This document shows, one piece after another, positions 1-7,808 of a stretch of 25,519 nucleotides of DNA. A program made the translations under genes and the position numbers. Location of the stretch: NCBI GenBank assembly GCA_900539765.1, contig UQDF01000029.1, positions 1 to 25,519 on the forward strand. Direction: 5' to 3'. The notes under the pieces were generated by a model, which did no database searches, was not told where the DNA came from, and saw only the letters and a program-made list of their open reading frames with translations. The stretch comes from an uncultured Porphyromonas sp. GTDB taxonomy: Bacteria; Bacteroidota; Bacteroidia; Bacteroidales; Porphyromonadaceae. Each line of letters begins with the position of its first letter. Position 1 is the stretch's first letter.

Positions 1-1
1 G

Positions 2-54
2 TACCATCTCAGTAACACCTTCCCAACTGTGTACTTTTTTCAGGAAGAGGACAA
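2..54. repeat. Left 53-bp terminal inverted repeat
   Basis: These 53 bases are the exact reverse complement of positions 25467-25519, the last bases of the window. The match ends at GGACAA; after it the two ends share modules but not exact sequence. Both copies contain one reading frame that runs in from outside and encodes YHLSNTFPTVYFFQEED, so the repeat may be the edge of a larger dispersed element cut by the window boundary. No transposase is visible inside the window. Confidence 0.9.
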
Positions 55-185
55 TTCTCCACGTGGACGAGAATCATTTCCTCCGAAGTTTCATTTGATT
101 CCTCCGAAGTTTCATTTCTCGCCTACGTGGAGAATTTTCTTTTTCCACGTGGCTATTTAAGATTTCCCACGTGGGGATCGACCTT
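55..185. repeat. CCACGTGG and 21-bp tandem repeat module (left copy)
   Basis: A 21-bp unit, TTCCTCCGAAGTTTCATTTGA, occurs twice in tandem at 78-98 and 99-119 (the second ends TTTCT). It is surrounded by the palindrome CCACGTGG at 59-66, 145-152 and 167-174 and a near copy, CTACGTGG, at 123-130. The same modules, in the opposite orientation, are found at 25321-25466. I see no gene here. It looks like a dispersed intergenic repeat family; what it does is unknown. Confidence 0.8.
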
Positions 186-186
186 T

Positions 187-237
187 TCTAATGCCACAGC
201 AGTTGTTCTAATGCCAAAAGCACTTGATCTAATGCCA
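187..237. repeat. Three TCTAATGCCA direct repeats upstream of pstS
   Basis: TCTAATGCCA occurs at 187-196, 207-216 and 228-237. The spacing is 20 and 21 bases, close to two helical turns. The right-end repeat module lacks these units, so they may belong to the pst upstream region rather than to the dispersed repeat. They could be operator half-sites on one DNA face, or simply part of a repeat; the sequence does not decide. Confidence 0.6.
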
Positions 238-268
238 AAACACCCGATCGCTTAACATCTTCACCGCT

Positions 269-286
269 CTGTAACATTTTCGTCAC
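269..286 (+). promoter_or_regulatory. Possible PHO-box-like direct repeat before pstS
   Basis: CTGTAAC at 269-275 and TCGTCAC at 280-286 are heptamers with an 11-base period. This is the geometry of the enterobacterial PhoB box (CTGTCAT, 4 bases, CTGTCAT); identity is 5/7 and 4/7. A weaker heptamer, TCTTCAC, lies one period upstream at 258-264. The site lies 113 bases upstream of the pstS start, in an operon that encodes a PhoB-like regulator, so autoregulation is plausible. The match is imperfect and the Bacteroidota PhoB consensus is not known to me. Confidence 0.35.
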
Positions 287-325
287 AGAGGAATAATCCA
301 TTGGCCGTAATATTGCAAACGAAAA

Positions 326-363
326 GGGAGGTCTCCCCCCGACACGATCGGAAAGGACCTCCC
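326..363 (+). promoter_or_regulatory. Leader hairpin in the pstS 5' region
   Basis: GGGAGGTC (326-333) and GACCTCCC (356-363) are perfect reverse complements around a 22-base loop. The hairpin ends 35 bases before the pstS ATG. No T-run follows, so it is not a typical intrinsic terminator. It may stabilise the pstS message or serve as an attenuation or binding structure. Confidence 0.45.
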
Positions 364-398
364 ATTAAGAGATAGACAACTAACTTACTAATAGAACT

Positions 399-1472
399 AT
401 GAATAAGAGTACACTCAAGGCTTTAGCCCTCATCGCCATCGCCCTTATGACTGCCAGCTGCTCTGGCAAAGGTGGTCAGGTGACCGAGCTAGATGCTGCA
501 GGAGCAACCTTCCCACTACCCTACTATACCGAGGCGTTCAAAGCTTATGAGGCGCAGTCAGGTATACATATTAATTATGGAGCCGTAGGCAGCGGTGGTG
601 GTATCCGTAGCCTCAAGGACGAAGTCGTACACTTTGCCGCTACCGATGCTTTTCTATCTGATGAGGAGATGGCCGAGATGCCGCGTCCTGTGGTTCACAT
701 ACCGACCTGCATGGGAGCTGTTGTCATCGCTTACAACTGTGCTGAGATCTCACAGCTAAACCTCACAGGAGAGATTATTGCCGACATTTATCTAGGTAAG
801 ATAACGCGCTGGAACGATCCCGCTATCGCCACGATCAATCCCGACCAAAAGCTCCCCGACAAGGAGATCTCACCCGTCTATCGCTCCGATGGCAGTGGTA
901 CGACGAATGTCTTCAGCGACTATCTAACGAAGGTGAGCACCGACTGGGCTACACAGGTGGGTACGGGCAAGTCGCTCAAGTGGCCTACTGGTATGGCTGC
1001 CAAGGGCAATCCAGGTGTCGCTGGCGTGATCGCACAGACCGATGGTGCGCTCGGATATGTAGGTAGCGAGTACAGCTTCTCCCTAGACATACCGACAGCC
1101 ATGGTACAGAATCAAGCGGGCAACTTCGTCCTTCCCTCGCTCGAGTCTATCTCTGCAGCCGCTGCTGGCGAGGTAGCGTCCGACACACGTCAGATGATCA
1201 CCAACTCGTCACACCCTGACGCTTACCCTATTAGTTGTCTCACCTGGCTCATCGCTTATCAGGAGATGCAGTACGATGACCACTCTGAGGCAGAGGCTGT
1301 CGAGACGGCTCGTCTACTCAACTGGATGCTGAGCGAAGAGGCACAGGCTATCACTTCGCAGATTCACTTCGCACCGCTATCGGCTGAGATGATCGCAGCA
1401 GCCAAGGCGCAGCTGGCTAAGCTGACCTATGGCGGTAAGCCTATAGACCTAACTAGCACTCCTAAGGAGTAG
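399..1472 (+). CDS. pstS: Phosphate ABC transporter substrate-binding lipoprotein PstS
   Basis: This is the phosphate-binding component of the high-affinity Pst uptake system, expected to be lipid-anchored facing the periplasm. The 357-residue product starts with a basic N-terminus, a hydrophobic stretch and a lipobox-like TASC with Cys21 as the probable lipidation site. Family hallmarks are AGATFPLPYY (34-43), GSGGG (64-68) and RSDGSGTT (162-169), which contribute to phosphate binding in PstS proteins. The start is preceded by an A-rich stretch, usual for Bacteroidota, which rarely use Shine-Dalgarno pairing. It is the first gene of a seven-gene operon. A hairpin lies upstream and another separates it from pstC, which may allow PstS to be made in excess over the permease. 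Length is normal for the family. Confidence 0.95.
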   Translation: MNKSTLKALALIAIALMTASCSGKGGQVTELDAAGATFPLPYYTEAFKAYEAQSGIHINYGAVGSGGGIRSLKDEVVHFAATDAFLSDEEMAEMPRPVVHIPTCMGAVVIAYNCAEISQLNLTGEIIADIYLGKITRWNDPAIATINPDQKLPDKEISPVYRSDGSGTTNVFSDYLTKVSTDWATQVGTGKSLKWPTGMAAKGNPGVAGVIAQTDGALGYVGSEYSFSLDIPTAMVQNQAGNFVLPSLESISAAAAGEVASDTRQMITNSSHPDAYPISCLTWLIAYQEMQYDDHSEAEAVETARLLNWMLSEEAQAITSQIHFAPLSAEMIAAAKAQLAKLTYGGKPIDLTSTPKE

Positions 1473-1501
1473 CCCCCCTAATACACCAGAAAAACAAAAA
1501 A

Positions 1502-1532
1502 GGAGACTGCTACGGTCTCTGTAGCAATCTCC
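1502..1532 (+). promoter_or_regulatory. Hairpin in the pstS-pstC intergenic region
   Basis: GGAGA (1502-1506) and TGCTAC (1508-1513) pair with GTAGCA (1521-1526) and TCTCC (1528-1532). There is one internal mismatch and a 7-base loop. No T-run follows, so partial termination or 3'-end protection of pstS mRNA is more likely than full termination. Such a structure would fit a higher level of PstS than of the permease. A further 9-bp complementarity links CTCTCCTCC (1550-1558) to GGAGGAGAG (1634-1642), which abuts the pstC ATG. Confidence 0.5.
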
Positions 1533-1642
1533 TCACACCAAAAGAACGTCTCTCCTCCCCTCTCAACAGTAGTGCCGTCTGGATAGCTCCGATTAGTTAG
1601 TGAGTCGCATCCGACCTGTACCGCTCTCTATTCGGAGGAGAG

Positions 1643-2587
1643 ATGTCTTTTACCCTTACCCACCTACTCCTTATAAATATAAGCTCTGCCTATATGTCTA
1701 CCCTCGTCCGTAAAGCGTCACGCCGCCCTATCGGCGACAAGATCTTCCGCGGTCTACTCACTAGCTCTGGGCTTCTCGTGCTACTGATCTGCCTAGCGAT
1801 GCTGATCAGTCTGATTAGTAACAGCATGGAGGCCTTTAGTGAGTTTGGCTTCTTTCGCTTCATCTGCTCCTCCGAGTGGGACCCCACGGCTGGGCGGGAG
1901 CAGTATGGAGCGTTGCCCTTTATCGTGGGGACTGTGGTCACCTCGATACTAGCTTTGATCCTATGCATCCCCTTCTCGCTACCGGTAGCACTCTTCATCG
2001 GGGAGTACTTCAAGGGTAAGCGGATCGCTGGCGTCATCCGTTCGCTGACTGACTTACTAGCGGGCATCCCCTCGATCGTGTACGGTCTATGGGGCTTCTA
2101 CACACTGCGTCCGCTCATTGATATGATCGATGGACCACAGGGCAATGGCTACGGGATCCTCACTTCTGTGCTTATACTCACCATTATGATCATCCCCTAT
2201 GCCTCGTCGCTCACAGCGGAGTTTGTCATGCTCACCCCTAAGTCGCTCAAGGAGGCTGCCTACAGTCTCGGCGCCACCCGTACGGAGGTGATCGGATCGG
2301 TCATCCTACCCAATGCCCGGAGCGGTATCGTCGCAGCTTATATCCTCGCTCTGGGACGAGCTCTCGGTGAGACGATGGCGGTGACGATGCTGATCGGTAA
2401 CACGGACAAGATACCTACATCGCTCTTTGACACGGGACAGAGTATGGCTTCGCTGATCGCTAATCAGTTCAACGAGGCGCACGGACTCAAGCTCAGTTCG
2501 CTCATAGCGATCGCTCTAGTCCTCTTCCTCATCACAGCCATCATCAACGGCATTGTGAAGATAATCCTAAACAAGAAACGAGCCTAA
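1643..2587 (+). CDS. pstC: Phosphate ABC transporter permease PstC
   Basis: One of two inner-membrane permease subunits of the Pst system. The 314-residue product is highly hydrophobic, with about six predicted membrane segments, beginning near residues 37-60. The binding-protein-dependent permease motif is seen as LKEAAYSLGATRTEVIGSVI followed by ILALGRALGETMAV, where the cytoplasmic loop docks on the ATPase. The start is uncertain. ATG 1643 gives a hydrophobic extension, whereas ATG 1694 (MSTLVRKASRRP) gives the basic cytoplasmic N-terminus more usual for PstC and a 297-residue protein. The gene follows pstS after 170 bases and pstA begins 7 bases after its stop. Confidence 0.92.
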   Translation: MSFTLTHLLLINISSAYMSTLVRKASRRPIGDKIFRGLLTSSGLLVLLICLAMLISLISNSMEAFSEFGFFRFICSSEWDPTAGREQYGALPFIVGTVVTSILALILCIPFSLPVALFIGEYFKGKRIAGVIRSLTDLLAGIPSIVYGLWGFYTLRPLIDMIDGPQGNGYGILTSVLILTIMIIPYASSLTAEFVMLTPKSLKEAAYSLGATRTEVIGSVILPNARSGIVAAYILALGRALGETMAVTMLIGNTDKIPTSLFDTGQSMASLIANQFNEAHGLKLSSLIAIALVLFLITAIINGIVKIILNKKRA

Positions 2588-2594
2588 ACAGACT

Positions 2595-3473
2595 ATGGCA
2601 TCACTCAAAGTAAGACAGGGCTGGGACCGCACGGTCTATCTAGTCAATATCGTACTCGCCTGCATCACCGTCATACCGCTCTTTCTCATCATCGGCAAGA
2701 TCGTCCTGGAGGGTTACCAGCAGATCAACTGGGACTTCTTTACCAAGACGGCACCGACAGCTGTCGAGGCGATGATGGCCAAGCGCGCCAACACGATCGA
2801 AGGCTCTCGCACGATACTCCCAGGCGGTATCGCTAATGGTATCGTCGGCACCCTTATCATGACCCTCGTAGCCTCTATCATTGCTATCCCCATAGGACTC
2901 CTAGGCGGTATCTACCTCTCGGAGAATAGATCCTCACGTCTCGCCAATGTAGTGCGCTTCGTCACGGACCTGCTACAAGGCACCCCCTCGATCGTCATCG
3001 GTATCATCGTATACGCTTGGGTGGTACTACCGATGCGAGGTTACTCGGCCCTAGCTGGTGCTGTGGCTCTGGCGATTATGATGCTACCGCTCATCATACG
3101 CTCTACCGAGGAGACGCTGGCGCGACTGCCTAAGTCCTTCAAAGAGTCAGCGCTCGCTCTCGGATGCTCCTACCGCAAGATGGTGCTTAAGATCCTCCTC
3201 CCCTCTGCTATGGGTGGTCTGCTGACTGGTATCCTGCTAGCAGTAAGTCGTATCATCGGTGAGACGGCACCGCTCATCATGACCGCTCTAGGCAGTGCCC
3301 GCATATCGTGGACGCTCGACACCCCTTCGTCGGCCGTACCGCTACTCATCTGGGAGTTTTACAGTGATCCCAACCTTCAGGAGATGATCTGGAGCTCTTC
3401 GCTCTTTCTCCTACTCCTAGTGCTCCTTCTAAACTTTATCGCCAAGCGTATCTCCGATCGGACACGCTACTAG
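2595..3473 (+). CDS. pstA: Phosphate ABC transporter permease PstA
   Basis: The second inner-membrane permease subunit, expected to form a heterodimer with PstC. The 292-residue protein is close to the E. coli PstA length. It has an N-terminal membrane anchor (about residues 14-38), a hydrophilic region, and then a block of membrane segments. The permease-ATPase contact motif is visible as LPKSFKESALALGCSYRKMV, followed by AVSRIIGETAPLIMTAL. It begins 7 bases after the pstC stop, which implies translation from one message. pstB follows after a gap of 22 bases. Nothing in the sequence suggests truncation. Confidence 0.94.
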   Translation: MASLKVRQGWDRTVYLVNIVLACITVIPLFLIIGKIVLEGYQQINWDFFTKTAPTAVEAMMAKRANTIEGSRTILPGGIANGIVGTLIMTLVASIIAIPIGLLGGIYLSENRSSRLANVVRFVTDLLQGTPSIVIGIIVYAWVVLPMRGYSALAGAVALAIMMLPLIIRSTEETLARLPKSFKESALALGCSYRKMVLKILLPSAMGGLLTGILLAVSRIIGETAPLIMTALGSARISWTLDTPSSAVPLLIWEFYSDPNLQEMIWSSSLFLLLLVLLLNFIAKRISDRTRY

Positions 3474-3495
3474 TAACTTCTTTTTTGTCCAAAGC

Positions 3496-4284
3496 ATGAC
3501 TCCAAACTCTATACAGACGACAACGCCCGAAGTGGTCCTCCAGCTAGACAACGTAAGCATCTGGTACACTCCTGAGAAGAGTGCCGTGACCAACGTCTCT
3601 GCGGAGATCTACGATCACGAGATCACCGCCATCATGGGTCCTAGTGGTTGTGGCAAGAGTACCCTGCTACGTGCCATCAATCGTATGCACGAGCTTTACC
3701 CTGGCATACGTACCGATGGACGCATCCTCCTACAGGGAGAGAACATCTTAGAGAAAGACCCGATGGTCGTCCGTCGCATGGCGGGGATGGTCTTCCAGCA
3801 GCCGAACCCCTTTCCGACGATGAGCATCGCCGACAATGTGATGGCGGGCTATAAGCTCAACGGCATCAAGGTCTCCAAGGCGCAGCGCGAAGAGATCCTC
3901 ACCACCTCTCTGCAGTCGGTCGGACTATGGGAGGAGGTCAAGGACAGACTAGACAAGCGTGGCTCCTTCCTCTCGGGTGGACAGCAGCAGCGACTATGCA
4001 TCGCTCGTGCCTTAGCACTGCGTCCTCGGCTACTCCTGATGGACGAGCCTACCTCCGCACTAGACCCGATAGCGACCAATTGCATCGAGGAGCTGATCCT
4101 AGAGCTCAAAAAGGAGATAGCGATCCTCATCGTCACGCACAATATGGGCCAGGCGGCACGCATATCCGACCGCTCGATGTTTATGTACCTCGGTGAGCTA
4201 GTCGAGTATGACCGCACCGACAAGATGTTTACCAACCCCAGCGATAAGCGCACCGAGGACTACCTACAGGGCAACTTCGGATAA
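3496..4284 (+). CDS. pstB: Phosphate ABC transporter ATP-binding protein PstB
   Basis: The cytoplasmic ATPase that powers phosphate import through PstC/PstA. All nucleotide-binding elements are present in the 262-residue protein: Walker A GPSGCGKST (48-56), Q-loop QQPNPFP (101-107), ABC signature LSGGQQQR (159-166), Walker B LLLMDEP (179-185), D-loop SALD (187-190) and H-loop His215 in VTHNM. The QQPNPFP segment and the C-terminal phrase TEDYLQGNFG are typical of PstB rather than other ABC ATPases. It lies between pstA and phoU. In other bacteria PstB, with PhoU, also relays phosphate status to the sensor kinase, and both partners are encoded immediately downstream here. Confidence 0.97.
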   Translation: MTPNSIQTTTPEVVLQLDNVSIWYTPEKSAVTNVSAEIYDHEITAIMGPSGCGKSTLLRAINRMHELYPGIRTDGRILLQGENILEKDPMVVRRMAGMVFQQPNPFPTMSIADNVMAGYKLNGIKVSKAQREEILTTSLQSVGLWEEVKDRLDKRGSFLSGGQQQRLCIARALALRPRLLLMDEPTSALDPIATNCIEELILELKKEIAILIVTHNMGQAARISDRSMFMYLGELVEYDRTDKMFTNPSDKRTEDYLQGNFG

Positions 4285-4361
4285 AACATCGTACCTTAGA
4301 TCTGCCATACAGACAGACACTCTCACCTTCCCTATCAAGTAAAACGTAACTGTCACAACCT

Positions 4362-5099
4362 ATGTCACCCAATATGGATCACCACGTCGTCCTGATCAAG
4401 GAAGACTTCAACGTACTCAACAAAGTGATCGCTCGCCAAGTAGAGATCATACAGCAGCTCCTCAGCGGGGTCGTAGAGCCTGATGCCTACGAGCACATCG
4501 AGATGAATGAGACTATCATAGATAGCCTAGAGGTCAAGATAAGGAGCGAGGTCATCAACGGGATCATACTCTACACCCCTCGTGCCTCTGAGGCTAGGCG
4601 TATGTTTGCCCTACACGATATGACCAGCTATCTAGAGCGCATAGGTGATCTACTGCTCAATGTAGCCAACTTCACCCGTACGATCGAGACTAGCAATGGA
4701 CTCTTCCTCCAGTACGCTGAGACGCTACACGAGATGCTCTCAGAGACCTATCAGATGGTCACCGATGCGGTCACCTCGTTCTTTGCAGGAGACTCAGACC
4801 TCTCACGACGCGTCATCAGTCGAGACACACACGTAGACGATCTACACTACCATATCAACGACTCGCTACCCCAAGCACTACTAGACGCAGAGCAGAGCCC
4901 TGACGTAGACTCCATACAGGCTTCACTGGCGATCAGCAGCATAGCCTACAACATAGAGCGCATCGGCGACAATGCAACAAACATTGCCGAGGCGGCTATC
5001 TTCCATTCCGAAGGCAAGAACCTACTACACGCCAAGAGTCAAAAAGTAGAGATCCCCACCGAACAAGAGCTAGATAACTATGGACAAGAAGAAGTTTAG
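4362..5099 (+). CDS. phoU: Phosphate signalling regulator PhoU
   Basis: PhoU is a cytoplasmic helical protein that couples the Pst transporter to the PhoR-type kinase and represses signalling when phosphate is plentiful. The 245-residue product has the usual length (E. coli about 241) and two repeated three-helix PhoU units, approximately 12-105 and 115-220. The family-type phrases RVISRDTHVDDLHYHI and IAYNIERIGDNATNIAE are visible. The gene ends 20 bases inside the next gene, whose ATG is at 5080, indicating translational coupling of PhoU with the response regulator. It starts 77 bases after pstB. Confidence 0.93.
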   Translation: MSPNMDHHVVLIKEDFNVLNKVIARQVEIIQQLLSGVVEPDAYEHIEMNETIIDSLEVKIRSEVINGIILYTPRASEARRMFALHDMTSYLERIGDLLLNVANFTRTIETSNGLFLQYAETLHEMLSETYQMVTDAVTSFFAGDSDLSRRVISRDTHVDDLHYHINDSLPQALLDAEQSPDVDSIQASLAISSIAYNIERIGDNATNIAEAAIFHSEGKNLLHAKSQKVEIPTEQELDNYGQEEV

Positions 5100-5781
5100 A
5101 CTCCTCCTCGTCGACGATGAGGAGGACCTCCGTGAGATACTTACCTTCAACCTCGCTGGCGAGGGATACCAAGTCTCCACAGCGGCCAACGCTGAGGAGG
5201 CACTCAAGATGCCACTCGAGGAGTATCACCTACTCATCCTCGACGTGATGATGCCTGGCATGAGTGGATTCAAGCTCGCTGAGCTCATACGACGGGATAA
5301 GAAGCTCACTACACCGATCATCTTCCTCACCGCCAAGGGGACTGAAAATGATCTCCTCACGGGCTTTAACATCGGAGCCGACGACTATATGGCGAAGCCT
5401 TTCTCTATCAAAGAGCTACAAGCGCGCGTCCAAGCTATCCTTATGCGTTCCCTGCAGGGAGGACTAGACTTCGAAGAGAGTCAGATAGAGATCGGCACGC
5501 TCCTCATCGACCTAGATGCCAAGCAGGTCTTCGTCGATGGCGAGCCTATCGATCTAACCAAGAAAGAGCTCGAGATACTCATCTTACTAGCACGCGATCC
5601 CAGCAAGGTCTTCTCACGTGAGGAGATCCTCGATCGTGTGTGGCGAGAGGATGTATTCGTTATGGAGCGCACCATCGATGTACACATCACCCGCATACGC
5701 AAGAAGCTACGTGGTAGCGGGATCAAGATCATCAACCGCTCAGGCTTCGGCTATTGCCTCGTTCAGGAGGAGGCGCACTAG
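5080..5781 (+). CDS. phoB: PhoB-like OmpR-family response regulator
   Basis: A two-component transcription regulator of 233 residues. The receiver domain (about 6-120) shows the acidic pair VDD at 11-13, the phosphorylation site Asp55 in LLILDVMMPG, Thr84 in FLTAKG and Lys106 in MAKPFS. The C-terminal winged-helix domain (about 135-229) has LTKKELEILILLA and ERTIDVHITRIRKKL, the usual OmpR/PhoB DNA-binding features. Its position between phoU and a PhoR-like kinase argues that it controls the phosphate regulon. The start codon lies inside phoU. The PHO-box-like repeat before pstS is the natural candidate target. The symbol rests on domain type and context; no orthology test was possible. Confidence 0.88.
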   Translation: MDKKKFRLLLVDDEEDLREILTFNLAGEGYQVSTAANAEEALKMPLEEYHLLILDVMMPGMSGFKLAELIRRDKKLTTPIIFLTAKGTENDLLTGFNIGADDYMAKPFSIKELQARVQAILMRSLQGGLDFEESQIEIGTLLIDLDAKQVFVDGEPIDLTKKELEILILLARDPSKVFSREEILDRVWREDVFVMERTIDVHITRIRKKLRGSGIKIINRSGFGYCLVQEEAH

Positions 5782-5818
5782 TCACTATTTAACACACCCT
5801 TATCGTTACCGTCCTACT

Positions 5819-7639
5819 ATGAGTCAGTACAACTATAAGTCCAAAGTCTTTATCTCCGCAGCTCTGCTCTTTATCATCTTTGGCGGGATCATCTACTTCG
5901 TACAGCGTGCCTCCGAAAAGGAGATCAAGACCCAAGCGCTCGTATCATTCCTCGAGCAGACCGCCGACTGTGTCGATAGTTACATAGCAGACTACGAAGC
6001 AAACCCGCAGGAGCAAGGGAGAGACTCACTCTCAGCCTTTAGCAACTGGCCAGATCAGGACGATCTAGGACGCTTCCTATCCTACCTCCCAGACAATCTA
6101 CGCTTTACAATCATCAACCTAAAGGGCGACGTCTACTTTGACAACGTCACCCAAGGGGCAATCCCTGAGAACCACCTCTCACGCATAGAGCTACAACAGG
6201 CCAACCTCAATGGCACTGGCACCTCCAAGCGGTATAGCGAGACGCTCGGAGAGGACTTCTACTACTTTGCCAAGCAGTACAGAGATCAGGGATACTACAT
6301 CCGTGTAGCTATACCCTACCATATAGACTACGTCAACTACTTTCGCTCCAATCACTTCTTCCTCCTCCTCATCGTTGCCATCTTCAGTCTAGCACTGCTA
6401 GCGGTCGTCTTCTTTACCGATCAATTCTCTCGCTCGGTGCGTAAGCTTCACGACTTTGTAGCGAAGGCGCAGGCTGGTGAGGAGTACGAGTCCGTCACTT
6501 TCCCCAAGAGTGAGATCGGTGAGCTAGGAGAGCAGCTCAAGAAGATCTTTAAGATGCTCGAAGAGAGCAAGCGCCGCTACGAGATCGAGCGCGAGAAGCT
6601 CATACAGCACTTCGCTAGCTCCGATGCTGGCATCTCTTTCTTTAGTGCGGAGAGCCAGTTTATCTATGCCAATAGCCACTTCATACAGAATCTCAACACC
6701 CTCGTTGACACCCCCACCTTTATCATTGATGAGCGCATCCTCGACTACCCTGAGCTGTATCAGGTCAAGACTCTTCTAGCCGACCAAGAGGCTCACCCAG
6801 GTACCGCTCCGCGCTCTACACGATACATCATCGACAAGGACGGATCGCATCTAGAGGTGCGCGCACAGCTCTTTCCCGACAATAGTTTTGAGATCGTCCT
6901 AACGAATGTAACTAAGAAGGAAAATGATCGTCGCCTCAAGCACGACATGACCAATAGCATCGCCCACGAGTTGCGCACGCCTGTCACTTGCGCCCGTGGT
7001 TACCTCGAGACGATCCTCAACCAGCCACTCCCTGAGGAGAAGCAACGCTACTTCATCGAGCGCACTTACAATCAGATGATACGTCTCTCACAGCTCATCA
7101 GCGACGTCTCTATGATCACCAAGCTGGAAGAGGCAAGCGATCTCTACGCCCTGCAAGAGCTCACCCCACACAGTGTCGTCGAGGAGGTCAAAGCAGCTCT
7201 AGAGATCAAGCTACAAAAGGCGCAGATGACCATCTGCAATCGAATCCCCGAGCAGACCACCGTACAGGCCAATCACTCGCTACTCTATGCTGTCTTTGCC
7301 AATCTGACGGAGAATAGCATCCGCTACGCTGGCACTGGCACCACCATAGAGATCGACCAGACGATGCAGGACGAGCGCTACTACTACTTCACCTTTGCCG
7401 ACAACGGCCCTGGCATACCAGAAAGCGAGAGCCTGGCTAAGATCTTCGACCGCTTCTTCCGCATCGATGGCGGACGCAGTCGTGAGATGGGCGGATCGGG
7501 ACTGGGACTCTCTATCGTACGCAATGCTATACGCTTCCACGGTGGTGAGATCTCGGCAAAGAACAGACCCACGGGAGGTCTCGAGTTCTTCTTCTCACTA
7601 GCCAAGAGCGTTCCCGCCAAGGCAACCCGAGAGCACTAG
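5819..7639 (+). CDS. phoR: PhoR-like sensor histidine kinase
   Basis: A 606-residue membrane sensor kinase. It has a membrane segment at about 9-28, an extracytoplasmic region of about 150 residues (29-179), a second membrane segment (180-200), a HAMP-like linker (201-255) and a PAS-like region (about 265-365). The kinase core follows: phosphoacceptor His383 in IAHELRTPVT, N-box Asn499 in NLTENSIRYA, DNGPGI (528-533), FDRFFRID and GGSGLGL (558-564). I chose ATG 5819. The frame is open from 5618, but that extension would overlap the regulator gene by 164 bases and reads as arginine/serine-rich shadow sequence. It begins 37 bases after the regulator stop and closes the phosphate operon. The periplasmic domain is larger than that of E. 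coli PhoR. Confidence 0.9.
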   Translation: MSQYNYKSKVFISAALLFIIFGGIIYFVQRASEKEIKTQALVSFLEQTADCVDSYIADYEANPQEQGRDSLSAFSNWPDQDDLGRFLSYLPDNLRFTIINLKGDVYFDNVTQGAIPENHLSRIELQQANLNGTGTSKRYSETLGEDFYYFAKQYRDQGYYIRVAIPYHIDYVNYFRSNHFFLLLIVAIFSLALLAVVFFTDQFSRSVRKLHDFVAKAQAGEEYESVTFPKSEIGELGEQLKKIFKMLEESKRRYEIEREKLIQHFASSDAGISFFSAESQFIYANSHFIQNLNTLVDTPTFIIDERILDYPELYQVKTLLADQEAHPGTAPRSTRYIIDKDGSHLEVRAQLFPDNSFEIVLTNVTKKENDRRLKHDMTNSIAHELRTPVTCARGYLETILNQPLPEEKQRYFIERTYNQMIRLSQLISDVSMITKLEEASDLYALQELTPHSVVEEVKAALEIKLQKAQMTICNRIPEQTTVQANHSLLYAVFANLTENSIRYAGTGTTIEIDQTMQDERYYYFTFADNGPGIPESESLAKIFDRFFRIDGGRSREMGGSGLGLSIVRNAIRFHGGEISAKNRPTGGLEFFFSLAKSVPAKATREH

Positions 7640-7736
7640 TTCAGACTGATCGTTGCTGTCCGATCAAAGCGACACTTCTCTAGACGAAGGATAGCTTTCC
7701 AACCTTGGAAAGGAAAGTGCCCAGCCCTGAAAAAAT

Positions 7737-7780
7737 AAAGTTTCCTCCCCTAGAAAACAAATTCCAAGGGAGGAAACTTT
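7737..7780 (-). terminator. Intrinsic terminator after lipA
   Basis: AAAGTTTCCTCCC (7737-7749) and GGGAGGAAACTTT (7768-7780) form a perfect 13-bp stem with an 18-base loop. Read on the - strand, the stem is followed by ATTTTTTC, the usual U-tract, so it terminates transcription arriving from lipA. On the + strand no T-run follows, so it is a weaker stop for the phosphate operon. A second small hairpin, CTTTCCAA-CC-TTGGAAAG, lies at 7695-7712 in the same convergent gap. Confidence 0.8.
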
Positions 7781-7808
7781 GATGGGTCGCCTTCTGAGAG
7801 CGACGGCG

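Noticed and set aside
2..160. C-terminal end of a protein entering from outside the left edge (also mirrored at 25451-25519)
   Set aside because: The frame YHLSNTFPTVYFFQEED is shared by both ends but runs into repeat sequence and stops at different places. It is too short and unrecognised to call a gene.
5618..5818. Upstream extension of the histidine kinase reading frame
   Set aside because: It lies inside the response-regulator gene, encodes shadow-like Arg/Ser-rich sequence, and MSQYNYK at 5819 leads directly into the first membrane segment.
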